DNA of 64,000 bases, taken from positions 2,232,001-2,296,000 of the forward strand of contig NZ_JAIQDI010000002.1 in assembly GCF_020034665.1 (NCBI RefSeq). The letters run 5' to 3'. The stretch comes from Niabella beijingensis. GTDB taxonomy: Bacteria > Bacteroidota > Bacteroidia > Chitinophagales > Chitinophagaceae. The first letter of the stretch is position 1. The number at the start of each line of letters is the position of its first letter. A program made the position numbers and the translations under genes. Positions 45,501 through 52,109 of the stretch are shown here, in pieces. The notes beneath the pieces are model-generated. The model was not told the DNA's origin. It was given only the letters and a program-made list of their open reading frames with translations, and made no database searches.

Positions 45501-45878
45501 TTGTTTTACGATGCAAAAGCTGTTTCCATTTCCGTAATCTATAATCATGTTGGTTGCCGCATCTTCCGTCCTGCCAATATCTATTCAGCCAGTTTGTATG
45601 AGCAGCCCCTTAACTCACTGGATGGACAGATCGCTTACCGGTTCGCGAAAAAAAGAATCGAGCTCAGGCTGAATGTATCCAACCTGCTGAACAATTATTC
45701 ATTGATCTATACCAATCATTATAGCGATGGCAACGGTGGAACTTCACTTTACCCGATGAACGATATACACAGGGATCCTATCCACAAAGAGATCAGGTAT
45801 GATCGTGATAAAGATGTGATCTATTATAAGTTATCGCCCGGAAGAACCTTTAGTTTTAATATTACCTACCATTTCTAA
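42585..45878 (+). CDS. TonB-dependent outer-membrane receptor with STN signalling domain
   Basis: 1097 residues: signal peptide (residues 19-37, ending LKAQS), an STN (secretin/TonB N-terminal) domain at about 45-120 (LSIRFAEVTLDAAIRQLKEA), a carboxypeptidase-D regulatory-like domain (130-210), a plug domain with GEVLKRISGLAAMDNKYIVV, RGLSERYNSSSINGQIMPST and PDQNAEFGGGNVNVETKA, then a barrel ending FSFNITYHF. The STN domain indicates a receptor that signals through FecR. It has no SusD partner, and the RGLSERYN plug type differs from SusC, so the ligand may be a siderophore, peptide or other small compound. Followed 10 bases later by a lipoprotein gene. Confidence 0.93.
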   Translation: MNNKGMNKKTKGRQLPTKLRPLLALCCIILAAPGLKAQSPEKVKLSIRFAEVTLDAAIRQLKEASPVNIAYDASKLRLSQWRISPKEFKQIALSEILHYLLQRADVAYKEVAGGIVLFEKNKPAVAPTPQKGPGKVSGKIVDEENGQPVSGVSIYIGNKGTISDIDGAFSISLPEGDYTATVSFVGYGSKVVNEIEVKNNTVSTLNLTLKREKGQLAGIVVRASAKKESVASLYARQKKAPGISDGISAEQIARTPDKNVGEVLKRISGLAAMDNKYIVVRGLSERYNSSSINGQIMPSTELNRKNFSFDIIPSNLVDQVIVYKTITPDQNAEFGGGNVNVETKAIPIADFFSFSAGISVNDQTTGKKFLSQELSSREYFGLPSKSRNLLGKLNWNNTTEIRNQTEWNGLSDGGSAYELKDPSRVSNNWLPYERKAHPSQNYQLALGRVIPLKQDQRLGIVASLSYRNTLQTQRVALNRAGFNDPKTGLVIDNDKSYGFTTNTGALLGVGYTSQQHKLSFQSMYLGLLNQQLIIGTGGDPNATEDLDMMSYNDLTTYTRLWQNQLKGEHAVGKAGIKLEWLGSYTLLDRHRPDNHQMLALTNTSGFFPSSEFTITSPMSSGINAGALRWWSRAYEKNYNWDFSMAVPFQFMLGKLAISNSFKTGYAGWSKDRLFYVLNTGSGTSTELYRPIDEVFSPQAPSFVFNISRFSDDFKRKALLHAGYAMLDTRIGSKLRLVWGLRGEYFNMNKVNQALDQLEKSINIDRGKEVGYYDLSMLKNREPSLNIFPSANLTYTLTPKMSVRLAYSKSIIRPDLREMAYMREYDFELGGIFESNIVKSSTLDNYDLRYEWYPGPGEIISASLFYKKIHYPMEIVEFDGVNKSYQIKNNKEARNKGFEIEVRKSFTFTGAPVLNGLTVYGNFTYLEAALTPMDISLNELSPDDPTKIIYIEKTGPDQKRPQQGASNHMYNTGLFYDAKAVSISVIYNHVGCRIFRPANIYSASLYEQPLNSLDGQIAYRFAKKRIELRLNVSNLLNNYSLIYTNHYSDGNGGTSLYPMNDIHRDPIHKEIRYDRDKDVIYYKLSPGRTFSFNITYHF

Positions 45879-45888
45879 AACAACACAT

Positions 45889-46719
45889 ATGCAACAATAT
45901 CGTCTTTACGTATTTGTATTTATATTCTTTGCTTTCGCAGGTTGTAAAAAAGCCGAGCCCGTAGCAACGCAACATTTCACGGAACTAAATATTCCCATGC
46001 TTTTCAGCGATACCCCGCCAATGGACCTTTACCTCAATGGACGCCTGGCCGATAGCACCTTCAATATTGGCGCGAGCTTCAATAATATCATCATACCGCG
46101 TGGAGCGCGCGTTGAGATCGCATTGAAAAAAGCGCATACGGAAGAAGTATTGCAGGATACTTCCATCATTGCCAGTGAGGCTGTTGCCTCATTGATGTTT
46201 GCCTATAATGAAACGCTAGGCTTTAATAAATTTGTGAGTGGATCTGATTTTATTCGTCCGGCTTCCGATAGTACAGCTTTTATGATTTTCAATAACTACG
46301 AACACTTTGGCAATGGATTGATCGATGTTGTATTTTATGAAGACAAGAATGGCGACTGGATGGGAACTTCGGAAGAAGAGATTGGCGTTTTGAGGAATAT
46401 TCCATTCGGTAAGCTCTCGGAAAAGATTAGCTTTCCCAAAAGCAGGGACTTGGATATTTTTATGCTGGTGCTGGACCCGGCTACAAATTCTAACGCAGAC
46501 TATGAAACAGTGAACCAGGCATATGGGTTGGGAAAAAATTACTTCAGTTATGTGATGAGAGATATATTCCCCCCCGCTACTTATGGTCCTCCGTTTGGGA
46601 TTATCAATGTTATCCGGGTTGACGCATTCCCATTTGATATGCAGGTTGATGATGGTTCGGGCAATCCTGTTAATAAGACTTTCAACTTGTATACTGCAGG
46701 GTATTTTTTTAAGTATTGA
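45889..46719 (+). CDS. Lipoprotein partner of the TonB-dependent receptor
   Basis: 276-residue lipoprotein with lipobox FAFAGC at residues 14-19. The mature part contains two beta-sandwich-like halves; the first (DTPPMDLYLNGRLADST, IIPRGARVEIALKK) resembles DUF4397-like domains, the second (MIFNNYEHFGNGLIDVVFYE) is unclear. Close coupling with the receptor gene (10-base gap) suggests a surface-exposed ligand-binding or capping subunit. Not recognised at family level. Confidence 0.75.
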   Translation: MQQYRLYVFVFIFFAFAGCKKAEPVATQHFTELNIPMLFSDTPPMDLYLNGRLADSTFNIGASFNNIIIPRGARVEIALKKAHTEEVLQDTSIIASEAVASLMFAYNETLGFNKFVSGSDFIRPASDSTAFMIFNNYEHFGNGLIDVVFYEDKNGDWMGTSEEEIGVLRNIPFGKLSEKISFPKSRDLDIFMLVLDPATNSNADYETVNQAYGLGKNYFSYVMRDIFPPATYGPPFGIINVIRVDAFPFDMQVDDGSGNPVNKTFNLYTAGYFFKY

Positions 46720-46775
46720 GCGGTAATTACAGTTTACAGCAAGTTCAAATGACTCAAGTCAATATTCTCTTAAAT

Positions 46776-46796
46776 CTATGGATTTAAGATCCATAG
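46776..46796 (+). terminator. Inverted repeat after the lipoprotein gene, possible terminator
   Basis: CTATGGAT-TTAAG-ATCCATAG forms a perfect 8-base stem 56 bases after the lipoprotein stop. No T-run follows, so if it ends transcription it is a weak or bidirectional site. Confidence 0.3.
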
Positions 46797-46878
46797 TATA
46801 TAGTTAGCATAAGTTCTTTCTCTGCATTGTTGTGTGAGTAATCCGGTGGGTATTGATATTTGAGGCTTTACAGATGCA

Positions 46879-47019
46879 TTTGGGATGGACATCAGTCACA
46901 GCCAGAATGTTCTCAATAAATATAAATACAACGGCAAGAAAAACAGGAAGAATTGTGGCGTCACCACCTCCTCCTTCGTCACATTCGCATTCTGTTTAGA
47001 TTGGATCTCGGCTACCTGA
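46879..47019 (+). pseudogene. RHS-repeat core remnant
   Basis: A plus-strand frame reads FGMDISHSQNVLNKYKYNGK and ends at TGA 47017-47019. The NKYKYNGK motif with a preceding FGM.I segment is the start of the RHS-repeat-associated core domain of Bacteroidota (usually YNGKE...LYDYGARFYD). The remainder of the core and the toxin part are absent, so this is a fragment of an RHS/YD-repeat toxin gene. Confidence 0.45.
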
Positions 47020-47102
47020 CTTTGGGTCAGCAACACGCTGATCGTGATCAAACCTAACCTGGACCTTACTACCGATGCTGATTGGATCGGCGATATTGAG
47101 TT

Positions 47103-47563
47103 CTAAAAGACGAAATCATCCGGGTAATCTTTAAGGAAGGAAAGAGACTGTAAAAACTGTTCAGGAATTACGACTTTTTCGGATTTCCTATTCTTACTGA
47201 TTTCCCCGGAAATTTCTATGAAGGAATATTCAAAATTGATTGCTGATATTTTTAATAATCTTGCTTCTCCCGGTCGGATAAAACAATAAAAAAGCAGTTG
47301 AATACCAAGCCAGAGCTCCTCCGGCGTAGTCTCATTTTTAATCAGTTCAATTTGTTCATTCGTGAAAAAGTTCAGCGACTTGGCCTTAGGCTTTTCATTT
47401 TGACCTTACCTACAGGATTATTGTCAACAAATCCGAATTCCATTGTCTTCATATACAAAGTCGAACGTAAACCCCTGTATTTACAAATGGTACTGGCTGT
47501 AGCCCTATTCTCGGTTAAATAGAGGATAAAATCCGTGATATCTTTTGGTTAAGTCTTGGTCAT
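47103..47563 (-). pseudogene. Frameshifted tyrosine recombinase (integrase) remnant next to tRNA-Pro
   Basis: Three consecutive frames on the minus strand reconstruct the middle of a site-specific integrase. After ATG 47563 and a stop, KDITDFILYLTENRATASTI, STLYMKTMEFGFVDNNPVGK gives the SAM-like core-binding domain. A shift then gives KAKSLNFFTNEQIELIKNET. A further shift gives RPGEARLLKISAINFEYSFI, the catalytic box with the first arginine, and SEKVVIPEQFLQSLSFLKDY to TAG at 47103. The HxxR box and the tyrosine are missing. Its position 107 bases beyond the 3' end of tRNA-Pro is the classic arrangement of an island integrated at a tRNA gene. Confidence 0.7.
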
Positions 47564-47620
47564 AGGTTTTGAGGACAGGGGCAAAAAAAAATTTGGATAT
47601 ACAAGTTTTGATACAAACCT

Positions 47621-47660
47621 AAAAAGATACAACGCAACAGAATAACTTCCATTGCGTTGT
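47621..47660 (-). terminator. Rho-independent terminator of tRNA-Pro
   Basis: On the minus strand ACAACGCAA pairs perfectly with TTGCGTTGT (47652-47660 with 47629-47637, 14-base loop) and is followed by ATCTTTTT. It lies 10 bases after the tRNA 3' end. Confidence 0.75.
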
Positions 47661-47669
47661 AATTAAAGG

Positions 47670-47743
47670 TCGGGAAGACAGGATTCGAACCTGCGACCCC
47701 CTGGTCCCAAACCAGGTGCGCTACCGGCCTGCGCTACTTCCCG
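47670..47743 (-). tRNA. tRNA-Pro (TGG anticodon)
   Basis: A 74-base cloverleaf on the minus strand: acceptor CGGGAAG (47737-47743) pairs with CTTCCCG (47671-47677); the anticodon stem CCTGG/CCAGG encloses loop TTTGGGA with anticodon TGG at 47707-47709; the T-arm has GGTTCGAATCC. The terminal CCA is not encoded. A terminator follows. Confidence 0.95.
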
Positions 47744-47801
47744 GTTCCCGCTAACTAAAGCGGGTGCAAATGTAGGGGAAAATTTGCAAAAATCATAAAA
47801 A

Positions 47802-48860
47802 TCAGTGGGAAGAATGAGAAAAAATACCGTATTCCAGTATTTTCCGCTTCTCCAGCAGCCGGTTCAGCAATGTCAACTGGTTCTGTGCCCTCACAAAATT
47901 ATGCCCTTCATATTTGGCGCCATAATACCTGTCGTCATTCAAATGATCTGTCAGAAAGCGAAGCGCCTGCATATAAATCATAAAAAGACCAGAGTAAAAA
48001 AAATGCGCTTTTTCAGCCGGTGTCAGCTCGTCCTGCATTTCCTCAAGATAACCGTTGACAATCGCTTTATAGTAGTCCTCGCGCACCGTGATCTTTGAAA
48101 AATCTTTTTCTTCCTCACTTACCGGGCACAGGTAGGTGCGCATCATATCCCCCACATCACTTATAAAATAGCCGGGCATCACGGTATCCAGATCAATCAC
48201 ACAAAGGCCTTTATTCGCCTCATCAAAAAGTACATTGCTGATCTTGGTGTCATGGTGGGTCACCCGTCTTTTAAAATCGGGATTCTCAAGTATCTCCCTG
48301 AAGCGGTCTACAATGGCAGAATGCGCTTTTAACTCACCGATCACCGCCCCTGCCGCCGCTACCCGCTGACCATTCCCGTTCTCCAATGCTTCCAGGAACT
48401 GCTCGTACCGTAATACCAGGTCATGAAAGGATGGCAGAGTGATCTTTAATTCGTCCACATTTAACCCCGACAGTTTTTTTGTGAACAACCCGAATTGCCG
48501 GGCTGCTTCATAAGCCTGTTGCGGCTCTTCCACCACATCCACCGAATGACTGCCTTTTACAAAAGGGAACATCCGGTAGTAACCATCTCCTTCTATATGC
48601 AGCATGGTTTCCCCGGAAACGGTTTTTACCGGCGATACAAAAAAATATTCCGCATTCTGCTGCGCCAAATAGTTGTCTATAAATTCGAGATTCCAGGCGA
48701 TCGCTTCCGGTTCCCGGAATACATTCTGGTTTACTTTCTGTAATATAAATTCATTGTCCCCGCTGCAGATCACCCATGTATAATTGATCAACCCGCTGCC
48801 GTAAGGTCTTATAGCACAATGGACTTCCTTCAATCCATAACCGGCAAGTACTTTATCCAT
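47802..48860 (-). CDS. Phosphotransferase-family sugar kinase, N-acetylhexosamine 1-kinase-like
   Basis: 352-residue kinase of the aminoglycoside-phosphotransferase fold. N-lobe: YGSGLINYTWVI and EFILQKVNQNVF (ATP-binding lysine). Catalytic loop VTHHDTKISNVLFD at about 199-212 and metal loop CVIDLDTVMPGYFISDVGDM. That combination resembles N-acetylhexosamine 1-kinase (NahK), which phosphorylates GlcNAc/GalNAc at C1 for salvage, more than antibiotic kinases. It lies 84 bases after a LacI-type gene on the same strand, supporting a sugar role. Exact substrate is inferred. Confidence 0.85.
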   Translation of the reverse strand: MDKVLAGYGLKEVHCAIRPYGSGLINYTWVICSGDNEFILQKVNQNVFREPEAIAWNLEFIDNYLAQQNAEYFFVSPVKTVSGETMLHIEGDGYYRMFPFVKGSHSVDVVEEPQQAYEAARQFGLFTKKLSGLNVDELKITLPSFHDLVLRYEQFLEALENGNGQRVAAAGAVIGELKAHSAIVDRFREILENPDFKRRVTHHDTKISNVLFDEANKGLCVIDLDTVMPGYFISDVGDMMRTYLCPVSEEEKDFSKITVREDYYKAIVNGYLEEMQDELTPAEKAHFFYSGLFMIYMQALRFLTDHLNDDRYYGAKYEGHNFVRAQNQLTLLNRLLEKRKILEYGIFSHSSH

Positions 48861-48944
48861 AATCTGGTTTAAGGGGATAAATGTATAAAATAAAGTTTAA
48901 GAAAATTTTCAAAAACCGGTGCAAACGATTGTCCAGTACAGACT

Positions 48945-49967
48945 TTAGGAATTATAAACCAGTGCAACAGGAATTTCATTCTGCTGAAAAGTTTTTACAG
49001 CACTGTCATCATCCGGCTTATTCTGAAGAATGTCCATCAGCATTTTCATAGCAGCCTCCCCCTGGTTATACGGAAACTGGTCTATCGATACTACCGGGGG
49101 ATAGGCGGTGTGTTTGTTCACGGAGATATTTGCATAGCTGGCAAATAATATATCCTCATTAATTTTCACGTGCTCCTTCAACGCATATTTTACGGCATCC
49201 ATATGCACGTAGTCGTTAAAGCTGATGATGGCATCCGGTGGTTTTTTCAGCGCCAGCAGCCGGGCAACAGCCTTATGTGTTCCTTCTTCAGAAAAGTCCG
49301 TCTGCTCCACCATCTGCATATCCACCTTGAGTTTCCTCCGGGAAACGCCCTCGATATATCCATCCAGCCGTTCCTTGGAGGCAATGATCGCAGCCGGGCC
49401 ATTTATAAAAGCGATCCGCTTCCGGTCCTGTTTAAACAACCATTCGATCATATCCACGGTTCCGGTAAATAAATTACAATAAACCTTATTTACATTGGAA
49501 TGGGACGGTACCCGGTCGAAATACACCACGGGAATGTTATACGCATCCAATGCTTTTAAATGATCGCTCTTATTGGTTTCTTTGGAAAGAGATATGATCA
49601 GCCCGTCCACCCGCTGGTTCTTCATGGCATCCACTACCCGCCGTTCCTTATCAATACGGTCGTGGCTTTGTCCGAATAAAATGGTATACCCGTTCTCCAA
49701 TGCAATATCTTCGATACCACTGATACCTTTTGAAAAGAAATCTTCATAGATATGCGGCACGATCACACCGATGACATAGCTCTTTTTCTGCTTAAAAAAA
49801 ATGGCCTTGGAATTGGGTTCATAGTTCAGCGCCTTTGCCAGTTCCTTAACGGCTTCTTTTGTTTTTGCACTGATCCGCGGATGGTCGCTCAAAGCCCGTG
49901 ATACGGTTGAGACAGAAACATTTAACCGCTTGGCAATTTCTTTTATTGTAGGTATGGACTCGCTCAC
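48945..49967 (-). CDS. LacI family transcriptional regulator
   Basis: 340-residue LacI/GalR regulator. The DNA-binding domain starts at once (TIKEIAKRLNVSVSTVSRAL, then YEPNSKAIFFKQ) and is followed by the effector domain (YVIGVIVPHIYEDFFSKGIS, DGLIISLSKE, PPDAIISFNDYVH, TAYPPVVSIDQFPYNQGEAA). The start is GTG at 49967, which positions the helix-turn-helix normally; no better ATG exists. Together with the downstream sugar kinase gene it forms a small sugar-metabolism operon. Confidence 0.95.
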   Translation of the reverse strand: MSESIPTIKEIAKRLNVSVSTVSRALSDHPRISAKTKEAVKELAKALNYEPNSKAIFFKQKKSYVIGVIVPHIYEDFFSKGISGIEDIALENGYTILFGQSHDRIDKERRVVDAMKNQRVDGLIISLSKETNKSDHLKALDAYNIPVVYFDRVPSHSNVNKVYCNLFTGTVDMIEWLFKQDRKRIAFINGPAAIIASKERLDGYIEGVSRRKLKVDMQMVEQTDFSEEGTHKAVARLLALKKPPDAIISFNDYVHMDAVKYALKEHVKINEDILFASYANISVNKHTAYPPVVSIDQFPYNQGEAAMKMLMDILQNKPDDDSAVKTFQQNEIPVALVYNS

Positions 49968-50271
49968 AGTTCTAATATATGCAAAATCTAAAGATAAGCA
50001 ATTATTTTAATAGTTGCCCCGGCTTCCGATGCCGGCGGATGGATGTATCCCGTTGATGCTGAGATCTTCCATCCGCTCCTTTTCCACACAAAGCGGCATG
50101 GCAGGGTCATCCGTTGGCACATTGGCGGGTTCGAAAACCTTACCCCGTTCCTAACGGACACAAGGCGGTAAAAAATCACAATGCAGCCTCCTAAGGCGCG
50201 CAAACCTATTATTTTTTGCAAGACCGCGGCACAAATTTATTATATTACTTTTGCTGCAAGTTTAGCAAAAA
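49968..50271 (+). promoter_or_regulatory. Divergent promoter region; -7 box before the response regulator gene
   Basis: 304 bases between the LacI gene (leftward) and the sigma-54-type regulator gene (rightward). TACTTTTG at 50246-50253 matches TAnnTTTG 18 bases before the regulator ATG. No well-spaced -33 box was found. I see no other feature. Confidence 0.4.
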
Positions 50272-51615
50272 ATGAAACACAGTGTCCTGATCATCGACGA
50301 CGAAGAAAAACTGCGGCAGCTCCTTTCAAGAATCATTACCCTCGAGGGTTTTGAGGTTTTTCAGGCAAACGACTGCCGCAGCGGCTTAAAGCAACTGGAA
50401 AAGACTGCAGTGGATGTAGTGCTTTGCGATGTGAAGCTCCCCGACGGCAACGGAGTGGAACTGGTAAAAAAGATCAGGGCCCAGGCACCGCAAACGGAAG
50501 TGATCCTGCTGACCGCCTACGGAAACATTCCGGATGGCGTACAGGCCATTAAGAACGGGGCCTTTGATTACATAACAAAAGGAGATGACAACAACCGGAT
50601 CATTCCCTTATTAAACCGTGCCATAGAAAAAGTAGCCCTTTACAAAAGGGTGCAGCAGCTGGAACAGCAACTGGGTGACAAATATTCCTTCGACAGCATC
50701 ATCGGTCACTCTGAAGCCATTCAGCAGTCCATCCTTTTTGGAAAAAAAGTGGCCCCCACGGACGCTACAGTCCTGATCACCGGCGAAACCGGCACCGGCA
50801 AAGAAGTATTTGCAAAAGCGATCCATGAGGCAAGCAACCGCAGGAACAAGAATTTTGTGGCTATCAACTGCGCCGCATTCAGCCGCGAACTACTCGAAGG
50901 TGAACTTTTCGGACACAGGGCCGGCTCATTTACCGGTGCGGTAAAAGATCAGACAGGGCTGCTGGAAGAGGCACACAATGGCACCCTGTTCCTGGATGAG
51001 ATTGGAGAAATGCCGGTCGACCTGCAGGCAAAACTACTGCGGGTACTGGAGTCCGGCGAATTTATTAAGATCGGGGAAACCAAACCGACAAAAATAAATC
51101 TGCGCCTGCTGGCGGCTACCAACCGCAACCTGCTGAAAGAAATTGAAACCGGGCATTTCCGTGAGGACCTCTATTACCGCATCTCTACATTTAAGATCGC
51201 TCTTCCTGCCTTAAGAGAACGGAAAAAAGATATTAAGGAGCTGGCAGGATTTTATCTCCGGTTATTTGCGCATAAAACAAACCGGAAGGAACTCAGCATC
51301 TCGGCGGAGGCACTTCGTGCGCTGGAACACTATCCCTGGCCCGGCAATATCCGGGAGTTAAAAAACAGTATTGAACGCAGCGTGATCCTGATGCAGGAAG
51401 ATGAACTGCACCAGGAAGACCTTCCGCTGGAAATACAGCAACACCAGAACCAGGAACCCGGCGCTGCAGAAAATCCGTCGTCACTGGCGTCAATGGAAAA
51501 GAATCATATCCGGCGCATTTTGCAATTCACCAAAGGCAACAAGGCCGAAGCAGCGCGCATCCTCGAGATCGGTGTGGCTACTTTATACCGGAAAATTGAA
51601 GAATACAAATTATAA
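50272..51615 (+). CDS. Sigma-54-dependent response regulator (NtrC family), probable Kdp regulator
   Basis: 447 residues: receiver domain with phospho-acceptor Asp53 (VVLCDVKLPDGNG) and acidic pocket IIDDEEK; central AAA+ domain with Walker A GETGTGKE, the sigma-54 contact loop as GSFTGA (usual form GAFTGA) and Walker B GTLFLDEIGEM; and a Fis-type helix-turn-helix at the C-terminus (GNKAEAARILEIGVATLYRKI). Such proteins activate sigma-54 RNA polymerase when phosphorylated. It precedes kdpFABC and is the only response regulator gene in the module, while a histidine kinase gene closes it at 59200. It probably replaces KdpE, but that is inference. Confidence 0.93.
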   Translation: MKHSVLIIDDEEKLRQLLSRIITLEGFEVFQANDCRSGLKQLEKTAVDVVLCDVKLPDGNGVELVKKIRAQAPQTEVILLTAYGNIPDGVQAIKNGAFDYITKGDDNNRIIPLLNRAIEKVALYKRVQQLEQQLGDKYSFDSIIGHSEAIQQSILFGKKVAPTDATVLITGETGTGKEVFAKAIHEASNRRNKNFVAINCAAFSRELLEGELFGHRAGSFTGAVKDQTGLLEEAHNGTLFLDEIGEMPVDLQAKLLRVLESGEFIKIGETKPTKINLRLLAATNRNLLKEIETGHFREDLYYRISTFKIALPALRERKKDIKELAGFYLRLFAHKTNRKELSISAEALRALEHYPWPGNIRELKNSIERSVILMQEDELHQEDLPLEIQQHQNQEPGAAENPSSLASMEKNHIRRILQFTKGNKAEAARILEIGVATLYRKIEEYKL

Positions 51616-51697
51616 ATACGGCAACTAACCGGCCCTGATCCTCCCGTTGATCAGCCTGTGCTCCTGCCCCTATCTCCTTTCTCATTTTGAGAACAGG

Positions 51698-51722
51698 GCC
51701 TATCATTTTGATAGGCTTTTTT
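51698..51722 (+). terminator. Rho-independent terminator after the response regulator gene
   Basis: GCCTATC-ATTTT-GATAGGC (51698-51716) followed by six T residues, 83 bases past the stop codon. It separates regulator transcription from the kdp genes. Confidence 0.8.
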
Positions 51723-51846
51723 CATTTGACAGATGCCGGCAACGGGTGTAAACATCTGAAATCTAACAGGTTAAATCTTTTGATAAAATCCGGATCCTTA
51801 TTTGGTACAGGATGGTCGACATTAAACAATTAAATCATTACCACAT

Positions 51847-51930
51847 ATGTTAACAGGTATTCTTATTCTTTCCGGCATTGGATGTTTTATGCTGTTCTTC
51901 AGGTCCATTCCGTTTTTTGAAAAAATATAA
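51847..51930 (+). CDS. 27-residue membrane peptide upstream of kdpF
   Basis: ATG 51847 to TAA 51930 encodes MLTGILILSGIGCFMLFFRS plus IPFFEKI, a single-helix peptide. It begins like KdpF (M-TG-L/I-I-I) but lacks the LxPExF ending. It lies 31 bases before kdpF on the same strand, after the kdp promoter region, so it may be a divergent kdpF duplicate or another small Kdp subunit. Evidence is composition and context only. Confidence 0.5.
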   Translation: MLTGILILSGIGCFMLFFRSIPFFEKI

Positions 51931-51961
51931 AACAACATCACAAACAATTCAATCTTAAAAA

Positions 51962-52039
51962 ATGACAGGATTATTTATCATCGCCATTCTTGTATTTATT
52001 TATATGTGCTATGTACTGCTCAAACCCGAAAAGTTTTAA
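51962..52039 (+). CDS. kdpF: KdpF, small subunit of the K+-transporting ATPase
   Basis: 25 residues: one hydrophobic helix followed by YVLLKPEKF, the typical KdpF ending (Y-x-LL-x-PE-x-F). KdpF stabilises the KdpFABC complex in the inner membrane. It lies 70 bases before the kdpA start. Confidence 0.88.
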   Translation: MTGLFIIAILVFIYMCYVLLKPEKF

Positions 52040-52109
52040 AAGGCAGCCTGCACTTTTTATTTCCACTATCATCATTTTACTTTTCACCATCCACAACTTC
52101 TCAAAAACA

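Noticed and set aside
47298..47522. 74-codon plus-strand frame
   Set aside because: Lies antisense to the reconstructed integrase remnant, which has clear family motifs.
49988..50221. 77-codon minus-strand frame between the LacI and response regulator genes
   Set aside because: Low-complexity hydrophobic/Arg mix, covers a promoter region, no homology recognised.
51802..51820. Possible sigma-54 promoter TTGGTAC...GTCGAC before kdp
   Set aside because: The -24 GG is present but the -12 element lacks the essential GC at correct spacing. Not called as a promoter.
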